Below, one piece after another: positions 40,146 to 48,594 of a stretch of 64,000 nucleotides of DNA. The notes below the pieces were generated by a model. The model was not told where the DNA came from. It made no database searches and was given only the letters and a program-made list of their open reading frames with translations. The position numbers and the translations under genes are program-made. The stretch is from Anaerolineales bacterium (GTDB lineage: Bacteria > Chloroflexota > Anaerolineae > Anaerolineales > Villigracilaceae), in assembly GCA_023382595.1 (NCBI GenBank), contig JAHDWB010000002.1, positions 124,001-188,000 on the forward strand. Direction: 5' to 3'. Numbering within the stretch: the stretch's first letter is position 1; each line of letters starts with the position of its first letter.

Positions 40146-41951
40146 TTGAATGGTGATGTGATTCTCAAAGACGACGGCGCATGGCTGAAGTTTACCGGTC
40201 CGCGCCGCGTGATTGTAACCGACAAACTTGAAGACGTCCGCAAGGCATTGGACGAGACCGAGCGGCTGGTGGACGAGCACGGCTGGCATGCGGCGGGCTT
40301 CGTCAGCTATGAGGCTGCGCCCGCCTTCGATCCGTCCCTGCGCGTCATCCCTTCGCACGGTTTTCCGCTGTTGTGGTTTGGGTTGTATGATGGTCAGACT
40401 GGTCTAACTGGTCTAACAGGTCTCAATGGTCTGACAGGTCAGTGGATGCCAAATATCGAGCGGGATGAGTACAACGCCGCAATTGGAAAAATCAAGGAAT
40501 ACATCTCACAAGGCAAGACCTATCAGGTCAACTACACCATGCGCCTCATTTCCGACGCTGAGCCTGATCCATGGACCCTGTTCCTTCACCTCGCCCAAAG
40601 CCAGAACAAATACGCCGCCTTTGTGGACATTGGCGATTGGGCGATCTGCTCCGCTTCGCATGAGTTGTTCTTTGAACTGGACGGCGATATCATTACAGGA
40701 CGCCCGATGAAAGGGACGGTCAAACGCGGACGGACAACAGCAGAAGACAAGCTCAACTCCGATTGGCTGCGCGCATCCGAGAAAAACCGCGCCGAGAACG
40801 TCATGATCGTGGACATGATCCGCAACGACCTCGGGCACATCGCGGAAGTCGGCAGTGTGCATGTCCCTGAGTTGTTCACCATCGAGAAGTATCCCACCCT
40901 CTTCCAGATGACCTCCACCGTAAAAGCGACAACCAAAGCATCCGTCACGCGGATCTTCTCCGCCTTGTTCCCGTGCGCATCGATCACCGGCGCGCCAAAG
41001 GTCAGCACGATGCGCATCATCGAAGAACTGGAGACCAGTCCGCGCAAGATCTATACGGGCAGTATCGGCTACATTGCCCCAAACCGCAAAGCCCGCTTCA
41101 ACGTGGCGATACGCACAGCGCTTGTGGATAAAGCCAACCGCAAAGCGGAATACGGCGTCGGCGGCGGCATCGTCTGGGATTCCACCTCTGCGGACGAGTA
41201 TGGCGAAGCATTGCTCAAAGCCCGCGTGCTGACCGATCCTCCTCAAAAGGAGTTTTCGCTTTTCGAAACTCTGCTCTGGACGCCCGAAGAAGGATATTTT
41301 CTGCTCGACCGTCACATCGCGCGCATGATGGACTCGGCGGAGTATTTTGGATTTACTGCAAGTGTAGGTCGGGCTTTCAGCCTGACAAATTCTGGAACTC
41401 AGTCACATGGCGGGTTACAAACCCGCCCTACGGATATCGAAAGTTTTTTGAGCGAACTTGTATCCGATGCAGACTCGCCCAAGCGGGTGAAAATTTTGAT
41501 GAATGTACAGGGGGAACTATCCGGCGAAGTCCGCGATTTTCAACCGGTGGATAAAGTTTTCAATATCTGCCTTGCCAATCAGCCCGTGGATTCGAACAAT
41601 CGATTTCTCTTCCACAAAACCACAAATCGGGACGTATACGAGCAAGCCATGATCGAAGGATATGATGATGTTTTACTCTTCAATGAGAACGACGAACTGA
41701 CCGAATTCACCATCGGCAATCTGGTCGTAAACATAGACGGCGAGTTGCTCACACCGCCCATTGAGTGCGGTCTGCTGGCTGGCACGTTCCGCGCTGAACT
41801 GCTTGCTTCGGGGGAGATCAAGGAACGAGTGATATCAGTATCAGACTTGGGGAAGTGCGAAGCGGTCTTTCTCGTCAACTCGCTGCGGAAATGGGTGAAG
41901 GTCGATCACGGCGGCGCGCTCAAGGCGCAACGGAAACCGATGTCTTCATAG
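40146..41951 (+). CDS. pabB: Fused aminodeoxychorismate synthase component I and aminodeoxychorismate lyase (PabB-PabC)
   Basis: About 601 residues from TTG 40146 (GAGG five bases upstream); an alternative TTG is at 40116. The first part is the chorismate-binding domain: GRPMKGTVKRGRTTAEDKLN, SEKNRAENVMIVDMIRNDLG, PCASITGAPKVSTMRIIEEL and IAVRTAxxD-type EYGVGGGIVWDSTSADEYGE. The C-terminal third is a class IV PLP aminotransferase, with LFHKTTNRDVYEQAMIEGYD (likely Lys) and ELTEFTIGNLVVNIDGELLT. It makes 4-aminobenzoate for folate. Two odd insertions are translated: a 9-bp tandem repeat (GLTGLTGLNGLTG) and a palindromic element (residues around TASVGRAFSL to TRPTD). PabA is not in the window. 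Confidence 0.88.
   Translation: MNGDVILKDDGAWLKFTGPRRVIVTDKLEDVRKALDETERLVDEHGWHAAGFVSYEAAPAFDPSLRVIPSHGFPLLWFGLYDGQTGLTGLTGLNGLTGQWMPNIERDEYNAAIGKIKEYISQGKTYQVNYTMRLISDAEPDPWTLFLHLAQSQNKYAAFVDIGDWAICSASHELFFELDGDIITGRPMKGTVKRGRTTAEDKLNSDWLRASEKNRAENVMIVDMIRNDLGHIAEVGSVHVPELFTIEKYPTLFQMTSTVKATTKASVTRIFSALFPCASITGAPKVSTMRIIEELETSPRKIYTGSIGYIAPNRKARFNVAIRTALVDKANRKAEYGVGGGIVWDSTSADEYGEALLKARVLTDPPQKEFSLFETLLWTPEEGYFLLDRHIARMMDSAEYFGFTASVGRAFSLTNSGTQSHGGLQTRPTDIESFLSELVSDADSPKRVKILMNVQGELSGEVRDFQPVDKVFNICLANQPVDSNNRFLFHKTTNRDVYEQAMIEGYDDVLLFNENDELTEFTIGNLVVNIDGELLTPPIECGLLAGTFRAELLASGEIKERVISVSDLGKCEAVFLVNSLRKWVKVDHGGALKAQRKPMSS
40391..40444 (+). repeat. 9-bp tandem repeat within pabBC
   Basis: About six units of TGGTCTAAC-like 9-mers at 40391-40444, coding for GQTGLTGLTGLNGLTGQ. 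Multiples of nine keep the frame, so copy-number change would lengthen a loop by three residues each time. Confidence 0.8.
41364..41431 (+). repeat. 68-bp palindromic element inside pabBC (family A)
   Basis: Outer inverted repeat GTAGGTCGGG (41364-41373) and CCCGCCCTAC (41422-41431), nine of ten pairing. Inside are GTCGGGCT facing AGCCTGAC (seven of eight) and the hairpin GGCGGGTT-ACA-AACCCGCC. Same plan as the intergenic element at 9324-9389, where the arms read CACG instead of CGGG, so the changes are compensatory. Translated in frame as part of the PabC domain. Confidence 0.85.
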
Positions 41952-42802
41952 GCATCATCCAGCCCGTACCACAGGCGGTAGGCGCCGCGCCCGAACCCGA
42001 ACAACATGCTCCACGAACCGCCGCGGACACCGCGGTAATCCGTCAGCGACGGGTCGACGCCTTGCGGATTTTCGCGCGGCGAAATAGCGTAATAATTCGT
42101 CACGGTCGTGGTCAGCGGGTCCACTTCGAGGAAGGCATCATGCACCCACTCCCAGACGTTGCCGCCCATATCGAGCGCACCGTAAGGACTGGCTCCAGCG
42201 GGAAAACTGCCCGCGGGCGCAGTGCGGACAAAGCCATCACAGCCTTCGGGCGTGTTCGGCATGATGGATGCATCCAATTCAAGTTCGTCGTCGAAGTTGC
42301 CCATCGCGCAATCGTATTCATTCCCCCACGGATGGATGCGCTGTTCGTTCAGCGCCGCATCCCAAATGGCGGCTTTCTCCCACTCCGCTTCGGTCGGCAG
42401 GCGGCGCCCCGCCCATGTGCAATACTCCATCGCCTTCACCCATGAAACGAACACCACAGGATGATCCGCCAACTCGGGGTCGTCGAATTGCACGCGCGAA
42501 TACGGCGGCTCGCACTTCCCTTTCCTGACACACTCCCGATACATGGCGTTGGTCACTTCGGTCTGGTCGATCCAATACGCATCGAGATAGACCTCGTGCC
42601 GGGGCTGCTCGTCGGTCAGACCTTTTTCACTCCCCATCAAAAAATCCCCCGCGGGGACGTACACCATCGTCATCCCGTCCACAGGCGAGACGAGAACGCT
42701 TCCGATCTCAGGCGGAGGCTGGTCAGTCGTCCCCAAAGCGGCACAACCGACCAACCCTGCCGCGAAAAAAGCAAGGGCAAACGCGAGAATGCCCTTCGGC
42801 AT
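41906..42802 (-). CDS. Formylglycine-generating enzyme-like lipoprotein (SUMF1/PvdO family)
   Basis: 298 residues. Lipobox ...LVGC anchors the protein outside. The FGE-sulfatase domain is clear: VYVPAGDFLMGSEKGLTDEQ, PRHEVYLDAYWIDQTEVTNA, MEYCTWAGRRLPTEAEWEKA, GNVWEWVHDAFLEVDPLTTT and RGGSWSMLFGFGRGAYRLW. True FGE enzymes oxidise a Cys in sulfatases; most lipoprotein relatives have no shown enzyme activity. The typical RxxxR...C region would need checking. Its 3' end overlaps pabBC on the other strand by 46 bp. Confidence 0.85.
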   Translation of the reverse strand: MPKGILAFALAFFAAGLVGCAALGTTDQPPPEIGSVLVSPVDGMTMVYVPAGDFLMGSEKGLTDEQPRHEVYLDAYWIDQTEVTNAMYRECVRKGKCEPPYSRVQFDDPELADHPVVFVSWVKAMEYCTWAGRRLPTEAEWEKAAIWDAALNEQRIHPWGNEYDCAMGNFDDELELDASIMPNTPEGCDGFVRTAPAGSFPAGASPYGALDMGGNVWEWVHDAFLEVDPLTTTVTNYYAISPRENPQGVDPSLTDYRGVRGGSWSMLFGFGRGAYRLWYGLDDAYEDIGFRCALSAPP

Positions 42803-42805
42803 GAC

Positions 42806-43288
42806 TTATGTATCCTCCAAGCGGAGGTTGACGTTCATGGTCCCATCGCCCAAGTCCACGCCCTGAATGACGACTGCCTGTCCACTCGGGTCGCCGTCGA
42901 AGACCATGCTGAAGACGCCCTCCGAAACGACCGTCAGCAACTGGCGTTCGGTGTAACCCATGTCGCCGTACACGCCGCGATAGAACTCCATCACCTCGTC
43001 GAGGCTGAGGCTGGTCTGGTAGTTGACCGTCCCGGAGACGCTCATGACATTCTTGGAATCATCCGGCAGGGGGAAGTCCGATTCGCCGCCGAAGGAAAAT
43101 TCAAAATCATCCGCGGATTCGTCATCGTCCGATCCGTCCGCGGGCGGCACAGCCGGGTTTTCATCCATGCCATCCAAAGGCGGCGGCAGTTCCACGGCAT
43201 CGCTGTCTCCACCGCCCGCCAGCGCCTGGCACGCCAGCGATGCCAGCAGCAACACCGCGATCGCGATCAACACATTGAACTTTTTCAT
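42806..43288 (-). CDS. Hypothetical lipoprotein
   Basis: 160 residues from MKKFNVLIAI at 43288; 18 upstream codons are not signal-like and an AGGAGAG lies before 43288. Signal peptide with lipobox LASLAC. A Gly/Asp/Pro-rich linker follows (DGMDENPAVPPADGSDDDES). The C-terminal part (SLSLDEVMEFYRGVYGDMGY, then QLLTVVSEGVFSMVFDGDPS) looks like a small beta-sheet domain that may bind a lipid or metal; no family is named. A TATACT box is at 43328-43323 on the minus strand. It is followed by the FGE-like gene after 3 bp. Confidence 0.75.
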   Translation of the reverse strand: MKKFNVLIAIAVLLLASLACQALAGGGDSDAVELPPPLDGMDENPAVPPADGSDDDESADDFEFSFGGESDFPLPDDSKNVMSVSGTVNYQTSLSLDEVMEFYRGVYGDMGYTERQLLTVVSEGVFSMVFDGDPSGQAVVIQGVDLGDGTMNVNLRLEDT

Positions 43289-43380
43289 TGGCACACTCTC
43301 CTCGTATAAAGTTTTGGTGAGTATACCCATAAGCGCGGACACTACGATCTCGCGGCGCGCGTTTTTTCAACACTGCAAAA

Positions 43381-43412
43381 CAAAAAAGAAAAGGCTCTCT
43401 TTCGAGAGCCTT
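43381..43412 (-). terminator. Intrinsic terminator of tRNA-Gln
   Basis: Arms AAGGCTCTC (43391-43399) and GAGAGCCTT (43404-43412), loop of four bases, followed on the minus strand by TTCTTTTTT. It follows the tRNA 3' end by 3 bp. Confidence 0.9.
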
Positions 43413-43415
43413 AGG

Positions 43416-43486
43416 CTGGGGATCAAGGATTCGAACCTCAATTTTCACGTCCAGAGCGTGACGTGCTGCCGTTGCACCAATCCCCA
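43416..43486 (-). tRNA. tRNA-Gln (CTG anticodon)
   Basis: 71-nt cloverleaf. Acceptor stem TGGGGAT/ATCCCCA with discriminator G, D-stem GTGC/GCAC, anticodon stem TCACG/CGTGA with loop CTCTGGA (anticodon CTG, Gln CAG codon), four-base variable region, T-loop TTCGAAT. U1-A72 is the usual glutamine tRNA feature. CCA is not encoded. It has its own promoter upstream and intrinsic terminator downstream. Confidence 0.95.
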
Positions 43487-43546
43487 GTGACCGAAGAGCT
43501 GTCCTTCCAAGAAGAAACATGCATCGACGGGTTTTCAGCGGGCAGT

Positions 43547-43575
43547 ATTTTATCACGCCCATCCGCTTTGCGCAA
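43547..43575 (-). promoter_or_regulatory. Promoter of tRNA-Gln
   Basis: On the minus strand: TTGCGC (43575-43570), 17 bp, TAAAAT (43552-43547). The -35 hexamer and spacing are the same as for the YwiC-like gene. The transcript would carry about 54 nt before the mature tRNA. Confidence 0.68.
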
Positions 43576-43647
43576 GGAAGAAGCATAACACTTTTATACC
43601 ATAAGAAATATTCCCTTTTTTACTTAAAAAATCGGATATGTTTTTTT

Positions 43648-43674
43648 TTAATGTTACAATTAAAATAACATTAA
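43648..43674. promoter_or_regulatory. Operator-like inverted repeat upstream of SLH gene
   Basis: Perfect 9-bp arms TTAATGTTA (43648-43656) and TAACATTAA (43666-43674) separated by 9 bp, so centres are 18 bp apart. A TACAAT lies within it at 43655-43660. A dimeric regulator could bind here; not identified. Confidence 0.4.
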
Positions 43675-43865
43675 TCGCTCTGCCGCCTTGCAGATGCAGT
43701 TCCGTGCGGGGATATCGCAGAAACAGGCGGAGTTTCATTAATGATCGAACGGCAGGCAATCCATTTATTCCTTATAAATCGGCTGACCACCGAAGGAGGC
43801 AGAGAGAAACAAAAAACATAATTTCCCTTTCATTCATCTCACATAAATTATTTCAGGAGACCCTC

Positions 43866-46124
43866 ATGAAAAAAATTGTTTGGCGTATCGTTAATATCAT
43901 GCTCGTGTTCGCGATCGGTGCATGGGCGTTTGCCAGCACGAGCGGACCGGCGCAGGAGACCGCGGTGCGTGAGCGGGCGGTCTTTGCGGCTGCCTATGCC
44001 CAGAACCCGCCGGAGCCGGGTGTCCCCTCCGGCGGTGAGTTCACGGTCGAACCCGTGGCTGTTGAACTCAGCAAAGTCGAGTACGAACCCGTCCCCTCCA
44101 TGTATGACCGCTGGCTGGCTGGCGAACTCGACTTGGATGAAAATGAATACCGGGTGGGTCCGGCTGAGTTTCGGGAGATGCAGGAAGCGGCGATGAACAT
44201 GCCGCCGGCTGAGGTACCTGAAGGGGTCGAGATCTTCGATGACACCGGCGCAGACGCATCCGCCCCCGAAATGAACGCCCTGACCCTGCTCAGCGGGTTT
44301 ACGGCGCTGGACCGCACCAATTGCTGCAGTTCCGGTGCGAGCGTCCCGCCCGATTCCGACTTGGCGGCTGGACCCAGCCACCTGATCGCGGTCGAGAACT
44401 CTGCTTTCATCATTTACAACAAAGCCGGCGCCGTGCTGAGTGGTCCGACTTTGTTCGATAACTTCCTTTCCACGCTCGGCGCTTCCGGCACATTCGACCC
44501 GACCGTGCTGTATGATGACGAAGTGGGACGCTTTGTAATGGGCATTGAGGACGGCGCCAACTTCTTCCTGATGGTGACCCAGGGTGCCGACCCGACAGGG
44601 TTATGGTGGATATACAAGTTCGATGCCCGCTTCTACGGCAACGAGTTCTTCGATTACCCGCATATCGGCATCGGCGACCATGCCATCTTCATGGGCGCCA
44701 ACATGTTCGGCGGCAGTGTTCCCGGCGGGTTCGAGGGGCGCATCTATGCCATGGACAAGAACGCCGCCTATGCCGGCGGGACCATGAACGTGCGTACCTA
44801 CAGCACCGGGATCAATGGCGGCACACCGCAGCCACTCAACCTGACCGGCTTCACACAGAAGCATGTGCAAGTGCCGTTCAACACCCACTACTTCATCACC
44901 GATCCCTATGATGGCACCACCGCCCAACTCTGGGCGTGGCCCAACGCGCTTGGAGCCGGCGCCCCCAGTGTCGTGAAAACCTATTCCATGGTTGCGGGCG
45001 GTCCGCCTCTCACTGTTTCCCAGCTCGGCAGCGCGAATCAGATCCAAGCGAATGACTGGCGCTTCCGCAGTTTTGAATACCGCAACGGCTATGCCTATGT
45101 GGCAGATTCCGTTTCCTTCAATAGCGGCGACGGAACCCGCAACTGGGCGCGCACAGCGCGCATCAATCTTGCCGCGGCAGGCTTCCCGATGTCGAACCAG
45201 GTCTTATACGGGGGCGGCGCAGGCTTGCATTTCACCTTCCCCGACATCACCGCCAACATGTGTGACGACACCGCTGTCGGCTACGGGCGCGGCGGGGCAA
45301 GCATCTACCATGGCATGGGCGTTCTTGGAAAAGATCACACGGGAGCCACCCCCAATTTCATCAACGTCAAAGATGGTGAAACGTCATATTCATCCTTCGA
45401 CACACCTCCCTATCGCTGGGGCGATTACAGCGGCATGGCGATCGACCCGAATGGCAAGACCTTCTGGTTCATGGGTGAATATGCCAAGAACGGCATCTCC
45501 AGCCCGAACTACGGCAACTACATCGCCTCCTTCAACTTCCCGGACTGCACCCTGCGCACCTTCATGGATGTAGCGCCGAACGCCTCCGGCTTCGCCCACA
45601 TTGAATCCATTTACGCCGCCGGCATCACCGGCGGGTGTACCACAAATCCGCTCAAATACTGCCCAAGCAATACCGTCACCCGCGGACAGATGGCGGTCTT
45701 CATCCTGCGCGGAAAATATGGCGGCGGTTACACTCCGCCCGCCGTGGGAGGCAGCACCGGCTTTGCCGATGTGCCAATCTCGCATCCGTTTGCCGCATGG
45801 ATCAAGCAGTTGGCGGCGGAGAACATCACCGGCGGCTGCGGCGGCGGCAACTACTGCCCTGACAGCCCCGTCACCCGCGCACAAATGGCGATCTTCCTGC
45901 TGAGAGGCAAGTATGGCGGCGGCTACACCCCGCCCGCCGTCGGTGGCACCACGGGCTTTGCCGATGTTCCCACCAGCCACTCCGCAGCGGCATGGATCAA
46001 ACAATTTGCATCGGAAGGCATCACCGGCGGCTGTGGCGGCGGTAACTACTGCCCCAACACTTCCGTCACCCGCGCACAGATGGCGATCTTCCTGCAACGT
46101 ACGTTCAGTTTGCCATTGCCGTAA
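43866..46124 (+). CDS. Exported protein with C-terminal SLH repeats (surface protein 1)
   Basis: 752 residues from MKKIVWRIVN at 43866 (the frame is open earlier but the signal peptide starts here). Signal peptide, then a 160-residue acidic region and a 400-residue beta-propeller-like segment (GASGTFDPTVLYDDEVGRFV, FFDYPHIGIGDHAIFMGANM). The last 190 residues carry three SLH units, each with a Cys pair: GITGGCTTNPLKYCPSNTVTR, GITGGC.., GITGGC.. with VTRAQMAIFLLRG. SLH repeats bind cell-wall polymer. The C-terminal end QRTFSLPLP is shared with the paralogue at 46324. Terminated by a strong hairpin. Confidence 0.85.
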   Translation: MKKIVWRIVNIMLVFAIGAWAFASTSGPAQETAVRERAVFAAAYAQNPPEPGVPSGGEFTVEPVAVELSKVEYEPVPSMYDRWLAGELDLDENEYRVGPAEFREMQEAAMNMPPAEVPEGVEIFDDTGADASAPEMNALTLLSGFTALDRTNCCSSGASVPPDSDLAAGPSHLIAVENSAFIIYNKAGAVLSGPTLFDNFLSTLGASGTFDPTVLYDDEVGRFVMGIEDGANFFLMVTQGADPTGLWWIYKFDARFYGNEFFDYPHIGIGDHAIFMGANMFGGSVPGGFEGRIYAMDKNAAYAGGTMNVRTYSTGINGGTPQPLNLTGFTQKHVQVPFNTHYFITDPYDGTTAQLWAWPNALGAGAPSVVKTYSMVAGGPPLTVSQLGSANQIQANDWRFRSFEYRNGYAYVADSVSFNSGDGTRNWARTARINLAAAGFPMSNQVLYGGGAGLHFTFPDITANMCDDTAVGYGRGGASIYHGMGVLGKDHTGATPNFINVKDGETSYSSFDTPPYRWGDYSGMAIDPNGKTFWFMGEYAKNGISSPNYGNYIASFNFPDCTLRTFMDVAPNASGFAHIESIYAAGITGGCTTNPLKYCPSNTVTRGQMAVFILRGKYGGGYTPPAVGGSTGFADVPISHPFAAWIKQLAAENITGGCGGGNYCPDSPVTRAQMAIFLLRGKYGGGYTPPAVGGTTGFADVPTSHSAAAWIKQFASEGITGGCGGGNYCPNTSVTRAQMAIFLQRTFSLPLP

Positions 46125-46143
46125 GTGTATACCCATTAATACC

Positions 46144-46177
46144 GGCGGCGGGACCATGTGTCCCGCCGCCTTTTTTT
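46144..46177 (+). terminator. Intrinsic terminator of SLH protein 1 gene
   Basis: Perfect 11-bp arms GGCGGCGGGAC (46144-46154) and GTCCCGCCGCC (46160-46170), five-base loop, T-run at 46171-46177. Confidence 0.95.
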
Positions 46178-46271
46178 ATTTCCCCGATCCATGTCCGCCC
46201 CGCCTCATTCCAACGGGACGATTGGTACCAACGTACCCTGCGCGAATCCATCCCTTTGAAACGATGTTTTG

Positions 46272-46277
46272 TATAAT
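46272..46277 (+). promoter_or_regulatory. -10 box of SLH protein 2 gene
   Basis: TATAAT at 46272-46277, preceded by TG, 46 nt before ATG 46324. No good -35 at 17 bp. AGGAG precedes the start codon by about 10 bases. Confidence 0.5.
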
Positions 46278-46323
46278 CGGCGAGTTCATTTATAAAAACG
46301 TTCATCAAAGGAGCATTATCTAT

Positions 46324-48594
46324 ATGAAATTCTTTCCACGTGTTACGAATTTATTGCTGGCATTCGCCCTCGCGCTCGGCGCACTGACCGTTGCGCCGGT
46401 CAACTCCGTCCGCGCCGGCACACTGACCGTCACGAACACGAACGACAGCGGAGCAGGCTCCCTGCGGCAGGCGATCGCAGACGCGGTCAGCGGCGATACC
46501 ATCGACGCGACCGGCATCAGCGGGACCATTACGCTTGCCAGCCAATTATCGATAACCAAGAACCTGACCATCACCGGTCCCGGTTCCGATGTGCTGACGG
46601 TCAGCGGAAACAACGCCGTACGTGTGTTCGACATCCAAAATAATCTCACCGTCTCCATCACCGGTCTCACGGTCGCGAACGGGCAGGTCGTAAATTCCTA
46701 CGGTGCGGGCATCTGGTCGCGCGGCATCCTGACCTTGAACGACGTCAATGTCATCAACAACACGATCATCGAAGGCATAGCTTCCTTCGTTCGCGGAGGC
46801 GGTATTCACATCAGTGACGGTGCATCCCTGATCATGACGAACGGCATCGTCAGCGGCAATACCGCCGTTCAGAACGGCGGCGGCATCCATGTTGGTTTCA
46901 ACGGCGGAGTCTCGCTCGATAACGTTGTGATCCACAACAATCATCTTTCTAATCCAAATGGCATGGGCGGCGGGCTTTCCATCCGCGAAAACACCACGGC
47001 GATCCTGAACAGAGTGACGATCACAAACAATTCCGCCCCGTATGGCGGCGGCGGACTATACTCGGACACATCGCTCAACCTCACCAACAGTGTCATCGCC
47101 AATAATTACACCTTGTCCGATGCTGCCAATGGAAATGGGGGCGGTATATACATCTCCGGCAGTGCAACATCAACCTTGAGCAATGTGACCATCAGCGGAA
47201 ACTGGACGGACAATATCTTCAACACCTCCATCGGCGCCGGTATCGCGGTCTACCAACCAGCAACGCTCAGCCTAAACAACGTCACCGTTGCGAACAACAC
47301 ATCCGAAGGGCGCAGCGGCGGAATCTATGTGCAAAATGGTGTCACCCTCAACATCGGGAATTCCATCATCGGCGGAAATACCGCCAGCAATCATACGGAA
47401 CACGACTGCTCCGGCACGTTGAACTCGCTGGGGCACAACCTGATCGAGGACACAACGGGCTGTACCGTCAACGGAGATGCAACCGGCAACCTGACCGCCA
47501 TTGATCCAAAACTGGCGCCTCTGGCTGATTATGGCGGTCCCACCATGACCCAAGCCCTGCAGTTCGACTCCCCTGCCGTGGACGCGGGCAAGAACGCCAC
47601 CTGCGCCATTGCCGACCAGCGCGGCGTGTCACGCCCGATAGACGGAAATAACGACGCCACTGCCGCCTGCGATATGGGCGCATATGAATTCGAACCCGAA
47701 ACGACGCCGCCCGCTGTGGTTTCCATTGTCCGCGCCGGAGCCAACCCGGCTTTTTCCGACAGCGTGGAATTTACGGTCACCTTTTCCGAACCCGTTGTGG
47801 ATGTGGACATCAATGACTTCTCCCTCGATGCCAGCGGCATCACCGGTGCATCCGTGACCGATGTGACCGGCTCGGGGGATGCCCGCGCAGTGATCGTTGA
47901 CACAGGCAGCGGAAACGGTACCATCCAACTCGACATGCCGGATACGGCAGATATATCCGATCTAAGCGGGAATCAGATAAACGGCCTGCCATTTGCAGGT
48001 GAAGAATACACGATCTTAAAGACGCCCACCTTTGCCGATGTGCCCTTCAATCACTCCGCCTGGCAGTACATCGAAGCCATCTACAATGCCGGCATCACCG
48101 GCGGATGTACCACCACTCCGCTCAACTACTGCCCCAACAACACCGTCACCCGTGCCCAGATGGCGATCTTCCTCCTGCGCGGCATTCACGGCTCGTCCTA
48201 CACCCCGCCCGCCGTGGGCGACGGCACCGGCTTCAATGACGTCCCCACCACCCATTCCGCGGCGGCATGGATCAAGCAGTTGGCGGCGGAAGGCATCACC
48301 GGCGGCTGCGGGAATGGCAACTACTGTCCGAACCAGGCGGTCACCCGCGCCCAGATGGCGATCTTCCTGTTGAGAGCCAAGTATGGGGATGACTACGTCC
48401 CGCCTGCCGTGGGAGGCTCATCCGGTTTCAATGATGTGCCTGCAGGGAGCTCGACCGCGCCGTGGATCAAGCAGTTGGCGGCGGAAAACATCACCGGCGG
48501 CTGTGGCGGCGGGAACTACTGTCCCAATAACCCGGTCACCCGCGCCCAGATGGCGATCTTCCTGCAACGCACCTTCAATCTGCCGCTGCCGTAA
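46324..48594 (+). CDS. Exported choice-of-anchor/parallel-beta protein with C-terminal SLH repeats (surface protein 2)
   Basis: 756 residues from MKFFPRVTNL at 46324. Signal peptide ending near VRAG; then many short parallel-beta turns (NNxxxG, GGGIHISDGASL, GGGLYSDTS) suggesting a right-handed beta-helix. The motif DPKLAPLADYGGPTMTQAL..DQRGVSRPID is the choice-of-anchor Q type domain. A Ca-dependent cadherin-like segment (VVSIVRAGANPAFSDSVEFT) follows, then three SLH repeats with the same Cys pairs as the gene upstream. Probably a wall-attached adhesin or protective protein. The end QRTFNLPLP is nearly identical to that of surface protein 1. Confidence 0.85.
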   Translation: MKFFPRVTNLLLAFALALGALTVAPVNSVRAGTLTVTNTNDSGAGSLRQAIADAVSGDTIDATGISGTITLASQLSITKNLTITGPGSDVLTVSGNNAVRVFDIQNNLTVSITGLTVANGQVVNSYGAGIWSRGILTLNDVNVINNTIIEGIASFVRGGGIHISDGASLIMTNGIVSGNTAVQNGGGIHVGFNGGVSLDNVVIHNNHLSNPNGMGGGLSIRENTTAILNRVTITNNSAPYGGGGLYSDTSLNLTNSVIANNYTLSDAANGNGGGIYISGSATSTLSNVTISGNWTDNIFNTSIGAGIAVYQPATLSLNNVTVANNTSEGRSGGIYVQNGVTLNIGNSIIGGNTASNHTEHDCSGTLNSLGHNLIEDTTGCTVNGDATGNLTAIDPKLAPLADYGGPTMTQALQFDSPAVDAGKNATCAIADQRGVSRPIDGNNDATAACDMGAYEFEPETTPPAVVSIVRAGANPAFSDSVEFTVTFSEPVVDVDINDFSLDASGITGASVTDVTGSGDARAVIVDTGSGNGTIQLDMPDTADISDLSGNQINGLPFAGEEYTILKTPTFADVPFNHSAWQYIEAIYNAGITGGCTTTPLNYCPNNTVTRAQMAIFLLRGIHGSSYTPPAVGDGTGFNDVPTTHSAAAWIKQLAAEGITGGCGNGNYCPNQAVTRAQMAIFLLRAKYGDDYVPPAVGGSSGFNDVPAGSSTAPWIKQLAAENITGGCGGGNYCPNNPVTRAQMAIFLQRTFNLPLP

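Larger units (their letters stand above)
43489..43865. other. 377-bp region between tRNA-Gln and the first SLH gene
   Basis: Contains the tRNA promoter (43547-43575), a T-run (43639-43649), a 9-bp inverted repeat TTAATGTTA/TAACATTAA (43648-43656, 43666-43674), then about 190 nt of leader. The leader can pair CCGCCT (43683-43688) with AGGCGG (43726-43731), so a structured 5' UTR is possible. I do not match it to a known riboswitch. AGGAG at about 43854 is the ribosome site of the gene at 43866. Confidence 0.4.

Noticed and set aside
40131-41315. Long antisense frames over pabBC and over several other GC-rich genes
   Set aside because: They are shadows produced by the codon bias. None shows a family motif, and the real gene on the other strand is clear.
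43638-43865. Extended N terminus of the SLH protein 1 frame (76 residues before MKKIVWRIVN)
   Set aside because: The extension has no signal peptide character and covers the operator-like repeat and leader. MKKIVW is a normal signal-peptide start with AGGAG before it.
45913-46323. Long upstream extension of the SLH protein 2 frame
   Set aside because: It overlaps the end of the first SLH gene in another frame and passes through its strong terminator. The signal peptide at 46324 is the true start.
45600-48594. Repeated GGCGGC-rich blocks resembling a repeat array
   Set aside because: They are translated SLH units with spacing set by protein sequence, not a CRISPR array: no constant spacer length and no cas genes.
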